A stretch of 64,000 bases of DNA from Paraflavitalea sp. CAU 1676. GTDB lineage: Bacteria; Bacteroidota; Bacteroidia; Chitinophagales; Chitinophagaceae. A program made the position numbers and the translations under genes. The stretch spans positions 496,001 through 560,000 of the forward strand of contig NZ_JARHUJ010000003.1 of the NCBI RefSeq assembly GCF_029223285.1, in the 5' to 3' direction. The notes beneath the pieces were generated by a model. That model was not told where the DNA came from. It searched no databases and worked only from the letters and a program-made list of their open reading frames with translations. Positions 1 through 7,074 of this stretch are shown here, one piece after another (position 1 is the stretch's first letter; each line of letters begins with the position of its first letter).

Positions 1-213
1 CGAAGCAATAATTATTACACGGACACAGTTGGGAATTACACGTCTGGTCTGTCGTTTTACTTCAGCTCACTTTTTAAAGAGGCTGGCGCAGGTGTTGGTG
101 CTTTATTTTCAGGACAGGACAAAAAAATCGATCTGTTACCAATTTTAGCGACGACCATCATCACTTTTGTCGCCTCTTATTTTCTCCGCCAATTATTTAA
201 AAAACGTAAATAA
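1..213 (+). CDS. C-terminal part of a membrane-anchored protein (5' end outside window)
   Basis: Reading frame 1 is open from the first base to TAA at 211-213, giving about 70 residues of a C-terminus. It ends in one hydrophobic segment (LLPILATTIITFVASYFL) followed by a short basic tail ending KKRK. A single C-terminal anchor with a positive tail is the layout of filamentous-phage attachment or minor coat proteins, and a rolling-circle initiator gene lies 680 bases downstream. A phage structural role is therefore plausible, but it is inferred only from context. The intrinsic terminator at 212-239 starts within its stop codon. The rest of the gene would have to be seen to name it. Confidence 0.6.
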   Translation, partial: RSNNYYTDTVGNYTSGLSFYFSSLFKEAGAGVGALFSGQDKKIDLLPILATTIITFVASYFLRQLFKKRK

Positions 214-239
214 AGACCTGTTCTCACACAGGTCTTTTT
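212..239 (+). terminator. Intrinsic terminator after the first partial gene
   Basis: The inverted repeat AAAGACCTG / CAGGTCTTT (212-220 with 229-237) closes an 8-base loop and runs into a T tract at 235-239. It begins inside the stop codon of the upstream partial gene, so it should end that transcript and separate it from the small genes that follow. Confidence 0.8.
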
Positions 240-258
240 CTACCTCAATCTATTTTTT

Positions 259-462
259 ATGACAAGAAATGAGCGTTACACCGTAACGTACCTAAAGCTA
301 TTGGTTGCAGGTGATCGCTTTCGTTTTGGCAAGCTGGATTTGCTACACAGCGTAGAATTTGCCAATGGGCAGGGTGTAGAAATCTACAATATGATTACGC
401 GGCAAAAATGCTTTTATACGAAAGCAGTCTGCAATAAAGAAAAAGTTCTCAAAATCCTCTAA
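259..462 (+). CDS. Small protein of unknown function (67 aa)
   Basis: ATG at 259 opens a 67-residue frame without signal peptide or membrane segment. The protein is basic and moderately hydrophobic, and I recognise no family. It lies just after the terminator at 212-239 and 11 bases before the next gene in the same direction, so it probably belongs to one transcript with the 133-residue protein and the replication initiator. Small genes just upstream of the initiator are common in filamentous phages and rolling-circle plasmids, and some encode single-strand DNA-binding or regulatory proteins. Nothing in this sequence shows which, if either, applies. Confidence 0.5.
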   Translation: MTRNERYTVTYLKLLVAGDRFRFGKLDLLHSVEFANGQGVEIYNMITRQKCFYTKAVCNKEKVLKIL

Positions 463-473
463 ATCTCAAAATC

Positions 474-875
474 ATGACAGCACTGAATTTCCTGAAACAC
501 TTTAAATCTAAAAGGTATACGTCTGAGATGCTCAACAATATAGAGCATGTCTTAACCTATTGCGAAAATACCCTCCAGCACAAAACCTATATGACAGCCA
601 GCGACGAATACGACCAGCGGCTATTGTGGGCGTTTGGCCAGGCATTACACTTTTACGGGTGCAATTTCCAGATTGGAAAATTAACCCAAGCCAATGCAGC
701 TTATGAACGCTGGGTTTCTACGGTAGGGGTGCCGGAAGTGGTTGTAATAAATGAGATAGCCGCCCGTATGCTATCCTATTTGCACAATAGCGTATACGAT
801 ATCCGGTATTACAGAAAACTGATAGGGGAGTTCACCTACTACCGATACATAAAGGAGCTAAAAGAAAAACATTGA
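474..875 (+). CDS. Protein of unknown function (133 aa) upstream of the replication initiator
   Basis: ATG at 474 gives 133 residues, mostly predicted helical, rich in Tyr and Leu, with no signal peptide or membrane span. I do not recognise a family. The gene follows the 67-residue gene by 11 bases and precedes the initiator by 15 bases, so the three look co-transcribed. The sequence AAAGGAG at 851-857, inside its own 3' end, lies about 33 bases before the initiator ATG and is too far away to be an obvious ribosome site for it. A replication-associated or host-interaction role is possible from position alone. Confidence 0.6.
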   Translation: MTALNFLKHFKSKRYTSEMLNNIEHVLTYCENTLQHKTYMTASDEYDQRLLWAFGQALHFYGCNFQIGKLTQANAAYERWVSTVGVPEVVVINEIAARMLSYLHNSVYDIRYYRKLIGEFTYYRYIKELKEKH

Positions 876-890
876 CAGAAAATCTTCTAT

Positions 891-2273
891 ATGATAGACA
901 CCATTGTCCTACGGATTCACAACGTCAAAAAATATGAAAAAACATACAACTATTTCTTTAACGCAAAAAAGTCGGGTATCACTACGGCTTACGTGGATGA
1001 GGATACGGGAGAATATTTTGAAAATAGGGCGCATCTGGCTACTGTCTTTAGTGATACTCTTCGTTCTATTCCTCTTGTTCATCGTAGCTCTATTTTTCTG
1101 CCTAGTTCTCACTACAGCGTATCCTACTGTATTAATAGTACAAGGGATTATTTCGAGTTTAATTTCTCTATTCCTAAGTATATCTGGTCGACGAACCTGA
1201 TGCAGTTCATTTCCTATTACGACGAAAGCCCTACCGGAACTTGGTCCCTGTTAATCAAATTCCTTGACGATTTCTTCAAAACGACGTTTCCCGAAAAAAT
1301 AATCCCGGAGGATGTGGAGATCCACAGGCTGGATATCTGTTACAATCAGTTTTTTCCTACAAAGGAGAATGCCTTGGAATATCTGGAGCATCAAAAAGAC
1401 CTTGTTAGGAAATACGCGCGGGCGGACTACAATACATACAGGCCGGCGACTTACCGGACCTCGTGGGAGCTGATCACAAAGCGGTACAAGTTCAAATGTT
1501 ATCATAAGGGGACGGAGTTTCAGGTACACGACTATAAGGAACTGATTAAGGACAAGTATTCGAACCCCCATAATCTGGATATTCAGTTTCTCCAGGACAA
1601 TGCCGACCGGATACTGCGGTATGAGCTGACTTTGAGGCATACCTATTTCAATTACCTGTTTGAGAAGATTTACTTTGAAACCGATACCCGGTCAGACTAT
1701 TACAATTATGGGGACAGCCGGTATAGGAGCGTATTTAAGCAATGCTTTGAGGCTGCAATAAAAGTTAAAGGAAAGACTGAATTGGAGCGGTTCTTCAGTA
1801 GGAGTAAGCACTTTATGTTATCAAGCGTTCTGGATTTTACGGATAACCCGATTACCGTATTGCAATCGCCTCATGTAACATTCAACCGGACGTTTTGGAA
1901 CTGCTGTTATGATAAATTTTTCGATATGTTACACAAATTCCAGCTTAACCGGTTATTGTCGATCCATGAGGTGGCAAAGAAAGTGGACGATATGAACGAA
2001 ACAGCGAGGCTTAAAAACTCCCTGCGGCGTGGTTTCGGGAAGGAAAAAGACAAACCCCGACTGATCGCTTATGCAATGCTGGCGCAGTTTGTACCGGTGG
2101 ACGACCTAAAAGGGTACATGAACAAGCGGACCTTTTTGAGGATGAAAGCGGATTTAAAGGACTTGGGTATAGGAGATACCAGCCGGCTAAATAGCCTTTC
2201 GATGCCGGAGCCCAGGACTGACTATTGGGACTACAAAATGACCTTTGGTGGCTACCATTTCAAATACATTTAA
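891..2273 (+). CDS. Rolling-circle replication initiator, filamentous-phage/plasmid type
   Basis: A 460-residue protein with the spaced motifs of phage gene II/X and Rep_trans-type initiators: HRLDIC at about residues 145-150, CYHKGTE at about 203-209 and RYELTLR at about 243-249. In these families the protein nicks one strand at the double-strand origin through a tyrosine and starts rolling-circle synthesis. Several Tyr residues lie between the motifs (about 175-190), but I cannot assign the active one. It is the last of three closely spaced plus-strand genes and is followed by a 9-bp-stem hairpin that can serve as terminator. The hairpin-rich stretch at 2580-2990 is the obvious candidate origin. 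An inovirus or a related plasmid would both fit; the window does not show the rest of the element. Confidence 0.75.
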   Translation: MIDTIVLRIHNVKKYEKTYNYFFNAKKSGITTAYVDEDTGEYFENRAHLATVFSDTLRSIPLVHRSSIFLPSSHYSVSYCINSTRDYFEFNFSIPKYIWSTNLMQFISYYDESPTGTWSLLIKFLDDFFKTTFPEKIIPEDVEIHRLDICYNQFFPTKENALEYLEHQKDLVRKYARADYNTYRPATYRTSWELITKRYKFKCYHKGTEFQVHDYKELIKDKYSNPHNLDIQFLQDNADRILRYELTLRHTYFNYLFEKIYFETDTRSDYYNYGDSRYRSVFKQCFEAAIKVKGKTELERFFSRSKHFMLSSVLDFTDNPITVLQSPHVTFNRTFWNCCYDKFFDMLHKFQLNRLLSIHEVAKKVDDMNETARLKNSLRRGFGKEKDKPRLIAYAMLAQFVPVDDLKGYMNKRTFLRMKADLKDLGIGDTSRLNSLSMPEPRTDYWDYKMTFGGYHFKYI

Positions 2274-2314
2274 AGCAGTGCTTACTTGCAGCGTAAGCGG
2301 TTTATACTAATGTG

Positions 2315-2346
2315 CCGTCACGTTTCAACGTGATGGTTTGTTTTTT
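2315..2346. terminator. Hairpin between convergent genes, likely bidirectional terminator
   Basis: A 9-bp stem (2315-2323 with 2328-2336, one G-T pair) closes a TTCA loop and is followed on the plus strand by TTTGTTTTTT. It lies after the stop of the replication initiator and overlaps the last codons of the convergent minus-strand gene, so it can end transcription of the initiator operon. Confidence 0.65.
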
Positions 2347-2579
2347 GACGGCTTAATCTTAACCCGAAGCAGCTTTTCCTTGGGAATTTTTGTGTATTGG
2401 GCAACGTAGTTGATTGCCTTCTTTGTTGTGAGTGGGTTATTGGCCTTGTTCTGGGCCAAATACAGGCTAATTGTAGTCGTCCGCCGATCCAGAAACCCTG
2501 CCATATCCTCAATAAGTGAAGGAGAGGCGATGAAGGCGTAATAGGCCGTTTGCGTTAGTGTTTTTTCTGCCATGTTCAT
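2325..2579 (-). CDS. Small helix-turn-helix-like protein (84 aa)
   Basis: An 84-residue basic protein with a helical core at about residues 19-70 in the pattern PSLIEDMAGFL...ISLYLAQN...NPLTTKKAI. It ends in a Lys-rich tail. The spacing of the helices resembles a small repressor or DNA-binding fold, but I cannot match it to a named family. The 140-residue product encoded at 2992-3414 carries the same pattern (PLVSRLAVSL...IRTMLKTN...SPLTLLGAI), so the two look like distant paralogues on either side of the hairpin-rich region. ATG at 2573 is an alternative start. A 10-bp inverted repeat lies directly upstream and could be its operator. Confidence 0.55.
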   Translation of the reverse strand: MNMAEKTLTQTAYYAFIASPSLIEDMAGFLDRRTTTISLYLAQNKANNPLTTKKAINYVAQYTKIPKEKLLRVKIKPSKNKPSR

Positions 2580-2591
2580 GATTTTAAAGGA

Positions 2592-2628
2592 AAATGGCCG
2601 TACACAAGTTACAAAGTGACGGCCATTT
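2592..2628. repeat. 10-bp inverted repeat upstream of the small HTH-like gene
   Basis: AAATGGCCGT at 2592-2601 and ACGGCCATTT at 2619-2628 are perfect inverted copies 17 bases apart. They lie 13 bases upstream of the minus-strand ATG at 2579. They could be an operator of that gene or the first hairpin of the candidate origin region. Confidence 0.7.
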
Positions 2629-2677
2629 GAGTACGAATTAAAATTGACCTTACCTCCTCCTAAGAAATATTTTAAGT

Positions 2678-2909
2678 AAAAGGCCGCCCGTAGAAACGGT
2701 TGCCTTATGGGGTATCCCTGTGAATATTCGTAAAGAGGGGATACAAAATTTGTAGTCTATTAGAAAGAAACCCCGATCTGTCTTTTTTAAAAGGCCGCCC
2801 GTGGAAACGGTTGCCTTTTGAAAGGATTTCCCATGAAATCCTGCTTACTGTTCATTGCATAAATCCCAAGCAGTCTTTTAAAAAGGCCGCCGCAAGGGCC
2901 AGCGGCCTT
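2678..2909. repeat. Three spaced copies of a GGCCGCC hairpin (candidate origin/packaging region)
   Basis: Three related elements begin at 2678, 2789 and 2880, each reading AAAAGGCCGCC. The first two share the core AAAAGGCCGCCCGT(A/G)GAAA followed by CGGTTGCCTT and fold as AAGG/CCTT plus CCGT/ACGG stems. The third is a perfect 8-bp stem, AAGGCCGC with GCGGCCTT (2883-2890 with 2902-2909). Between them lie a stem at about 2713-2750 (GTATCCC/GGGGATAC) and a perfect 8-bp stem with a CCAT loop at 2823-2842. The clustering of hairpins beside a rolling-circle initiator gene is what filamentous-phage intergenic regions look like. The function is inferred. Confidence 0.6.
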
Positions 2910-2991
2910 GGGTTACAGGGCTGTAGTTTTCATCGATTCCCCCAATGAAATCTATCAATGAACCTGTAACCATCTTCTCATTACCTTAACC

Positions 2992-3414
2992 TTAGAGCGT
3001 TGCCTTTCTATCCTGTGCTTGTCCTTTTACTATATTGAATGAGATTATTATGATTTGATTGTAATGGAGCTTCGTGTCCATCGAAATAATTTGAATTGCC
3101 CCCAAAAGCGTTAAGGGGCTATTTTCCGGATTGGTTTTAAGCATTGTCCTAATCTTTCCTTCCGGTAGATTGAGACTTACTGCAAGTCTTGAAACAAGCG
3201 GTTCATTTATTTTCCGAATGGCAGCAGTTGAAAGCCGAAATCTGGGGAAATCTATCTGGCCACGTATTATTAGGGCTGTAGCATAGTCGTTCGTTGGATT
3301 AAGTTGATCCAGCCGGATTTCCTTTCCATTGAGATATACAATGTGGCGGCGTACTTCTTCTAATGAATAATTGAATTTTTTAAGCCGCATTGTCTGTCTG
3401 CTTATTGCTGTCAT
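2992..3414 (-). CDS. Protein of unknown function with HTH-like segment (140 aa)
   Basis: A 140-residue protein without signal peptide. Its middle (about residues 72-110) has the pattern PLVSRLAVSL...IRTMLKTN...SPLTLLGAI, which aligns with the 84-residue protein encoded at 2325-2579 and suggests a shared small DNA-binding-like fold. The N-terminal 65 residues are extra. Its start overlaps the end of the upstream minus-strand gene by 35 bases, so the two are likely translated from one message. It faces the hairpin-rich interval at its 3' end. Its role is unknown; control of replication or copy number of the element is a guess from position. Confidence 0.55.
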   Translation of the reverse strand: MTAISRQTMRLKKFNYSLEEVRRHIVYLNGKEIRLDQLNPTNDYATALIIRGQIDFPRFRLSTAAIRKINEPLVSRLAVSLNLPEGKIRTMLKTNPENSPLTLLGAIQIISMDTKLHYNQIIIISFNIVKGQAQDRKATL

Positions 3415-3688
3415 AAATTGTCTTACGTAATAGAACTGATACCCGTAAAATAAAATTCAGCGTTTCACGACGGAGCCTTGGGCTTATCATAGGATTTTCA
3501 GGAGGCATTAAGGCTATGATAAGCGTACCCAGCCTGACTTCGCAATCTTTTTGGGTGAAATCCTTCCGAAATAGTTCTATAATTACACTGGCCTCTAAAT
3601 CATCTTGGCCGGTGGTAAGGAGACGTAAAATTTCTAAGTCAAATTTGTCCATTTCGGTTACACCTTCCTTATATTTGTTGTCAGTCAT
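3380..3688 (-). CDS. Protein of unknown function (102 aa)
   Basis: A 102-residue helical, charged protein with no membrane segment and no family that I recognise. ATG at 3688 gives the longest form; ATG at 3652 (starting MDKFDLEIL) is an alternative. Its 3' end overlaps the following minus-strand gene by 35 bases in another frame, which points to translational coupling. It is divergent from the XRE regulator encoded at 3807, and a short palindrome lies in the 118-base gap between them, so the regulator may control both. Confidence 0.5.
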   Translation of the reverse strand: MTDNKYKEGVTEMDKFDLEILRLLTTGQDDLEASVIIELFRKDFTQKDCEVRLGTLIIALMPPENPMISPRLRRETLNFILRVSVLLRKTIYDSNKQTDNAA

Positions 3689-3758
3689 TTATCAGGTTCG
3701 TTGACAAATCGAAGGTAGGTTTGGTAGAGAACAGCAAAGAAAAACTGGGTATACGAAA

Positions 3759-3775
3759 TGTTCCTATTGAGAACA
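3759..3775. promoter_or_regulatory. Candidate operator between divergent genes
   Basis: TGTTC-N7-GAACA at 3759-3775 is a dyad of the size bound by XRE/Cro-type repressors. A further AGAACA half-site lies at about 3728-3733. It sits 31 bases before the XRE start codon and in the divergent gap, which fits autoregulation. This is inference from symmetry and position. Confidence 0.4.
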
Positions 3776-3806
3776 AATTGTACATTTAAAAAATCAAATC
3801 TTACTT

Positions 3807-4223
3807 ATGGTAAAAACAATCAGCAGTCAAGAATTAAGGACTAAAATCGGCCACAACCTAGCAACCATTCGGGCATTCAGAAACAAAAAACAGGAGACTG
3901 TAGCTGACGAAACCGAAATAGCCAGGACTACACTTAGTAAAATAGAAACAGGGCAGCATGAGGCTCTCACTTTGGATACGCTTGTACAGTTGTGTAACTA
4001 CTATGGTACTACTTTAGCTGAGGTTTTTGATCTTGGTTTGACGACAGTATATAACACAATGCAACCAATTACTGTAAATAGTGGAGGTACGGCAAATCCA
4101 ACTAACTTAAAGAAGATCGAGCATGAACTTGGAACAGGTTATGAAGTGGCTCTCGACCTGCTAAAGAATGAAAACGCATTTTTGAGGGCTCAAGTGGAGA
4201 AATTGACTGACTCGAAGAAATAA
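3807..4223 (+). CDS. XRE-family transcriptional regulator
   Basis: A 138-residue protein with a Cro/C1-type helix-turn-helix at about residues 8-72 (RTKIGHNLATIRAFRNKKQ, then ARTTLSKIETG and LVQLCNYYGTTLAEVF). The C-terminal half ends in a short helical, possibly coiled-coil stretch suited to dimerisation. Such proteins bind short palindromes and usually repress their own and neighbouring promoters. A suitable dyad lies at 3759-3775, upstream of its start. It is the only clear regulator of the AT-rich left block and may govern the divergent small genes. Which genes it controls cannot be told from the sequence. Confidence 0.8.
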   Translation: MVKTISSQELRTKIGHNLATIRAFRNKKQETVADETEIARTTLSKIETGQHEALTLDTLVQLCNYYGTTLAEVFDLGLTTVYNTMQPITVNSGGTANPTNLKKIEHELGTGYEVALDLLKNENAFLRAQVEKLTDSKK

Positions 4224-4263
4224 ACAGGGTCAGGATGACAAAAAAAAGAGATTTATTATCTTA

Positions 4264-5118
4264 TTAAGGATTTACTTGGGTAAAAGGAGTGAATTTTAAT
4301 GAATCGCCTAACATATAGGGTTGCGACGCGCCTTTAAAAAATAATGCCGAATCATTGGGGGATAGGCGTTGTATCATTAATTTATTCTGCGTATTAAGTT
4401 CGAAATTCTGCCTAACGAGTAGATCGTTCTGTTTTTGGGTTTTTTCTGTTTGTTTGGCAAGTAATTCATTTTGGGCTTGTGTCCATTGTGTCTCTTCTCG
4501 ATATGCACGAACCATGTCACGGTCAGACTGTTTCATAGATAAGTACAATGAAAAAATGGAAGTAATAGCAGCAACAAAAGCAAAGGCGCCAGAAACAAAA
4601 ACGTTAATTCTAGAAATACTATTTGTCCTAATTGTGGATGCTGTTATTTCATCTTGGGTTTTCTCAGATTGATACCTTCTCAAATACGTTTGAGTATTGA
4701 GGGTAATGAATCCCGAAGGTAAAAGGCGAATTTCTTTTATGTGTACTTTTTCGTAGGCATATCTTCTTTCTATTACTATATCGCCTTGGGCATATAGAAT
4801 TTCGAGCGCTGCACTGACTTCTTTAAAGGTGTAAGGGAATTCTGAGATTTCATCGACGTTTAATCTGATGCTTTGAATTGATTTCGGTTCAAAAGGGTAG
4901 CCTTTAATTTTTGTTTTATCATTAAGGTATTGAACTAAGGTACCGAAGTGCATTTGTGCACTCCGAATATGAAATTCATAAAAGGGAAATTCTCCTTCAT
5001 CTTCCTTTCCCAACATGGGTCCGCTTCCTTGTACTAATGCAATTTCAACTAACGAGTCAAGTATTTTATGCATTAGGTAATAAATACCTAAATTTTGAGG
5101 TTGTTTAACATTTTTCAT
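4264..5118 (-). CDS. Membrane protein with winged-helix-like and coiled-coil parts, function unknown
   Basis: From ATG at 5118 the product is 284 residues. The frame stays open upstream to an ATG at 5211, but the extra 31 residues are AT-rich and not protein-like. In order it has a helical N-terminal half, a segment FKEVSAALEILYAQGDIVIE that resembles a winged helix, one membrane span (INVFVSGAFAFVAAITSIF), then a Gln/Glu-rich coiled coil of about 50 residues and a polar tail. I know no family with exactly this layout. It converges on the XRE gene with 40 bases between stops. It could be a membrane-tethered sensor, but no catalytic motif is visible. Confidence 0.6.
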   Translation of the reverse strand: MKNVKQPQNLGIYYLMHKILDSLVEIALVQGSGPMLGKEDEGEFPFYEFHIRSAQMHFGTLVQYLNDKTKIKGYPFEPKSIQSIRLNVDEISEFPYTFKEVSAALEILYAQGDIVIERRYAYEKVHIKEIRLLPSGFITLNTQTYLRRYQSEKTQDEITASTIRTNSISRINVFVSGAFAFVAAITSIFSLYLSMKQSDRDMVRAYREETQWTQAQNELLAKQTEKTQKQNDLLVRQNFELNTQNKLMIQRLSPNDSALFFKGASQPYMLGDSLKFTPFTQVNP

Positions 5119-5211
5119 AACCAAAGAAGTAGAGAATTGATTGTTTAAAGTGGGTTTACTTTTGCTTTTAAAAATTAGTAGCAAATGCATTCGGAATGTA
5201 ACAACTAACAA

Positions 5212-5634
5212 AAACTTCTGGAAATTTTTGTCGTGAAACTGAACAAATGGATGTCATACAAATGATAGCTAGAGTCAAAAGGAATAAGAAAGCAGAAAAT
5301 TGTAGGAAACGAATAGTTTGCAAAGACAAAGATTGACTGAAGACTTGAAATTTGTCACAGCAAACAAAAAATCTGAGAAATTAAACGTTCGTCGACGCCA
5401 CACAGTATCAAGCAATTATGTGACAAATGCATTAATACGTTTAAATTTTTAGACTTGGTGTAAGATATTTTTATACTTTTGATGGTAACATTTATGTTAC
5501 TCCGAAAGGACAAAGCAATGATTCATAAGAACTTGCTATGTGAAATTCAAATTCTTTCGATCTAGATATTATAACATGTATCGGCATAAAAAAATACCGC
5601 TACGCCCTTACGGGTTTCGCGGTATTTAACAAGA
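5212..5634. other. AT-rich non-coding interval with crossing inverted repeats
   Basis: No credible gene of normal size. The 10-bp inverted repeat ATTTGTCACA / TGTGACAAAT (5350-5359, 5419-5428) interlocks with TTAAACGT / ACGTTTAA (5381-5388, 5437-5444). A TACTTTTG box at 5474-5481 with TTG 16 bases earlier resembles a Bacteroidota promoter. It is followed by a 7-bp palindrome at 5485-5500 and a 15-codon frame at 5518-5565 preceded by GAAAGGA. A small transcript or leader is possible but unproven. Confidence 0.4.
5592..5627 (-). terminator. Intrinsic terminator of the 78-residue gene
   Basis: AAATACCGC (5592-5600) pairs with GCGGTATTT (5619-5627). Read on the minus strand it is followed by TTTTTTTATGCC (complement of 5580-5591), and it lies 7 bases after the stop of the minus-strand gene at 5635-5871. 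Confidence 0.75.
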
Positions 5635-5871
5635 CTACCGATTTGACCGACGACGGGTCCGTGTTACAGCACGGGCCCCTTTTTGTATAGGGGCCTTTTC
5701 GGTTTGCTTTGTCTTCGCCAGCTTAGGCAACACCTTTCGATTTTCTTCCAGGATCTCGTCATGATCTCGTTCTGATAATTCTTCCTGAACCTTTTCGAAA
5801 TTGATCTCAAAATCACAGTTCCACCTTGGGAAAAACAGCCTAAAATAGGCGGTTGTCTTCGAACTTTTCAT
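5635..5871 (-). CDS. Small basic protein of unknown function (78 aa)
   Basis: A 78-residue protein with a Glu-rich middle (VQEELSERDHDEILEE) and a strongly basic C-terminus ending TRTRRRSNR. It has no signal peptide or membrane span, and I recognise no family. A good intrinsic terminator follows its stop, which supports it being a real transcribed gene. It is the last gene before about 1.4 kb with no convincing coding sequence. Confidence 0.5.
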   Translation of the reverse strand: MKSSKTTAYFRLFFPRWNCDFEINFEKVQEELSERDHDEILEENRKVLPKLAKTKQTEKAPIQKGARAVTRTRRRSNR

Positions 5872-6607
5872 CCTTTTGTTTTTAGATTAAAAAAAAACGT
5901 TATTCGTATTGCATCATACGCGACGAGAATCCCTAAAACAACTGTCAATGAAAAGAACTAAGAGCTGGGGACAAAAGTAAAATGAATTGAAATACAGAAT
6001 ATTTTTTTTTGCAACTGAACCGCCGTAAAAGGTTCCACGGCCAACAAAAAAGCTATTTACCTATCTATATATTACTGATTATAAAACATTTGTAAAGCGT
6101 GATTCTGTTTAAAAATAGTTAATCACTCGCGTGTATAAAGTGTTCCATTTTACCCACAATTGGCAAAAAGGGAATAGGGCTGTTATTTCCTGATGATTCA
6201 GACTACGCCGAAAGCCCGGGTGAGCAGGGATGGCCGGCGGCAACTGGTTTGCCTCCAGACGCCAGGAGGGAGGCACAAAATAAGCCCAGCGACCACTTTA
6301 ATTCCCCGAAGCGCAGCGTAGGGGCGAATTTTCCCGCCAATTCTTTGACTTATGTCAAACAAATAATAGGGTATTTGCCTATCCTTTAACGTTGAAATTC
6401 CGTATATTACACTGTAGTTCTTTGACTTAGGCACCTGAATGATGGCAAAATTGAGTTTTTGCTATCTCTAACTTTTTGATTTTTGTAACTGGGGTTGGAG
6501 TTTGAACAACCAGAAAAATTGAAAAAGGGGCTTAGTTAAGTGCAAGGCGGAAGATTTCGCCTTTTAAATATGAGATGCTATTTAACATAACGTTAATTAT
6601 AAACAGA

Positions 6608-6650
6608 AAGCGCAGACAGGTTTATTATAGCTGAAAACCAGTCTGCGCTT
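6608..6650. repeat. Stem-loop, perfect 10-bp stem
   Basis: AAGCGCAGAC (6608-6617) and GTCTGCGCTT (6641-6650) pair perfectly around a 23-base loop. No long T tract follows on either strand, so it is not a typical terminator. It could be part of a small RNA or a decayed mobile-element end. Confidence 0.5.
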
Positions 6651-6753
6651 GCATTATATACGATTCTGGCAAAGCTTAAGTTCAACGGTTTGAGAATAAA
6701 TTCTGTGCTTGCAGGATTCGATGCGCTTGAATACATTTACTCAAATTATTACC

Positions 6754-6828
6754 ATGAAACTTAATTCAATGCCCGGAGGACTCGAATGGTTGCTCATCAT
6801 CCTTGCAATGTTTGGCATTGGATGCTGA
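6754..6828 (+). CDS. Possible 24-residue hydrophobic peptide
   Basis: ATG at 6754 opens a frame of 24 codons ending TGA at 6826-6828. After MKLNSMPGGLE comes a hydrophobic stretch WLLIILAMFGIGC that could span or insert in the membrane. The ATG has no clear ribosome site, which is common in Bacteroidota. The sharp change from polar to hydrophobic is unlike the surrounding random frames. The opening loosely resembles the first helix of TatA-like proteins, but there is no amphipathic helix after it. It may equally be chance. Confidence 0.3.
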   Translation: MKLNSMPGGLEWLLIILAMFGIGC

Positions 6829-7074
6829 GTCAGGTCCGGGTTACTTGTAACCGGCTGTGCATTCAGAAGCCTTCAGCTGCCGTTTTAGGCGGCCTGCAGC
6901 CGGCCTCCGGCAACGAGGCGCAGCATTGGCCCACACAGCAAAATCTCCCATAAATTTTGGCAGTTAATTGAAACTGATTGCACCCAAGCTGGGCGCACTA
7001 CGCTCCTTTTGGCCCCAATGGATGCTCGGGTTTGGTAAACGATCCGGACGGCATACCGGAGGTTCAAATTGGGT

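Larger units (their letters stand above)
2580..2991. other. Non-coding, hairpin-rich interval between two minus-strand genes
   Basis: About 410 bases without a credible gene. It holds the 10-bp inverted repeat at 2592-2628, the three GGCCGCC hairpins and two further stems. The density of secondary structure is far above the rest of the window and suggests a replication or packaging signal of the phage-like element. It must also carry the promoter for the minus-strand gene at 2325-2579. Confidence 0.6.

Noticed and set aside
5200-5600. XerCD dif-like site for the phage-like element
   Set aside because: Several palindromic stretches exist, but none clearly matched an 11-6-11 dif layout, and I could not compare with the host dif.
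6198-6434. 78-codon minus-strand frame through the GC-rich island
   Set aside because: Its composition changes abruptly at the island border, it has no domain-like segment, and the island looks like a dispersed repeat, so I treat it as non-coding.
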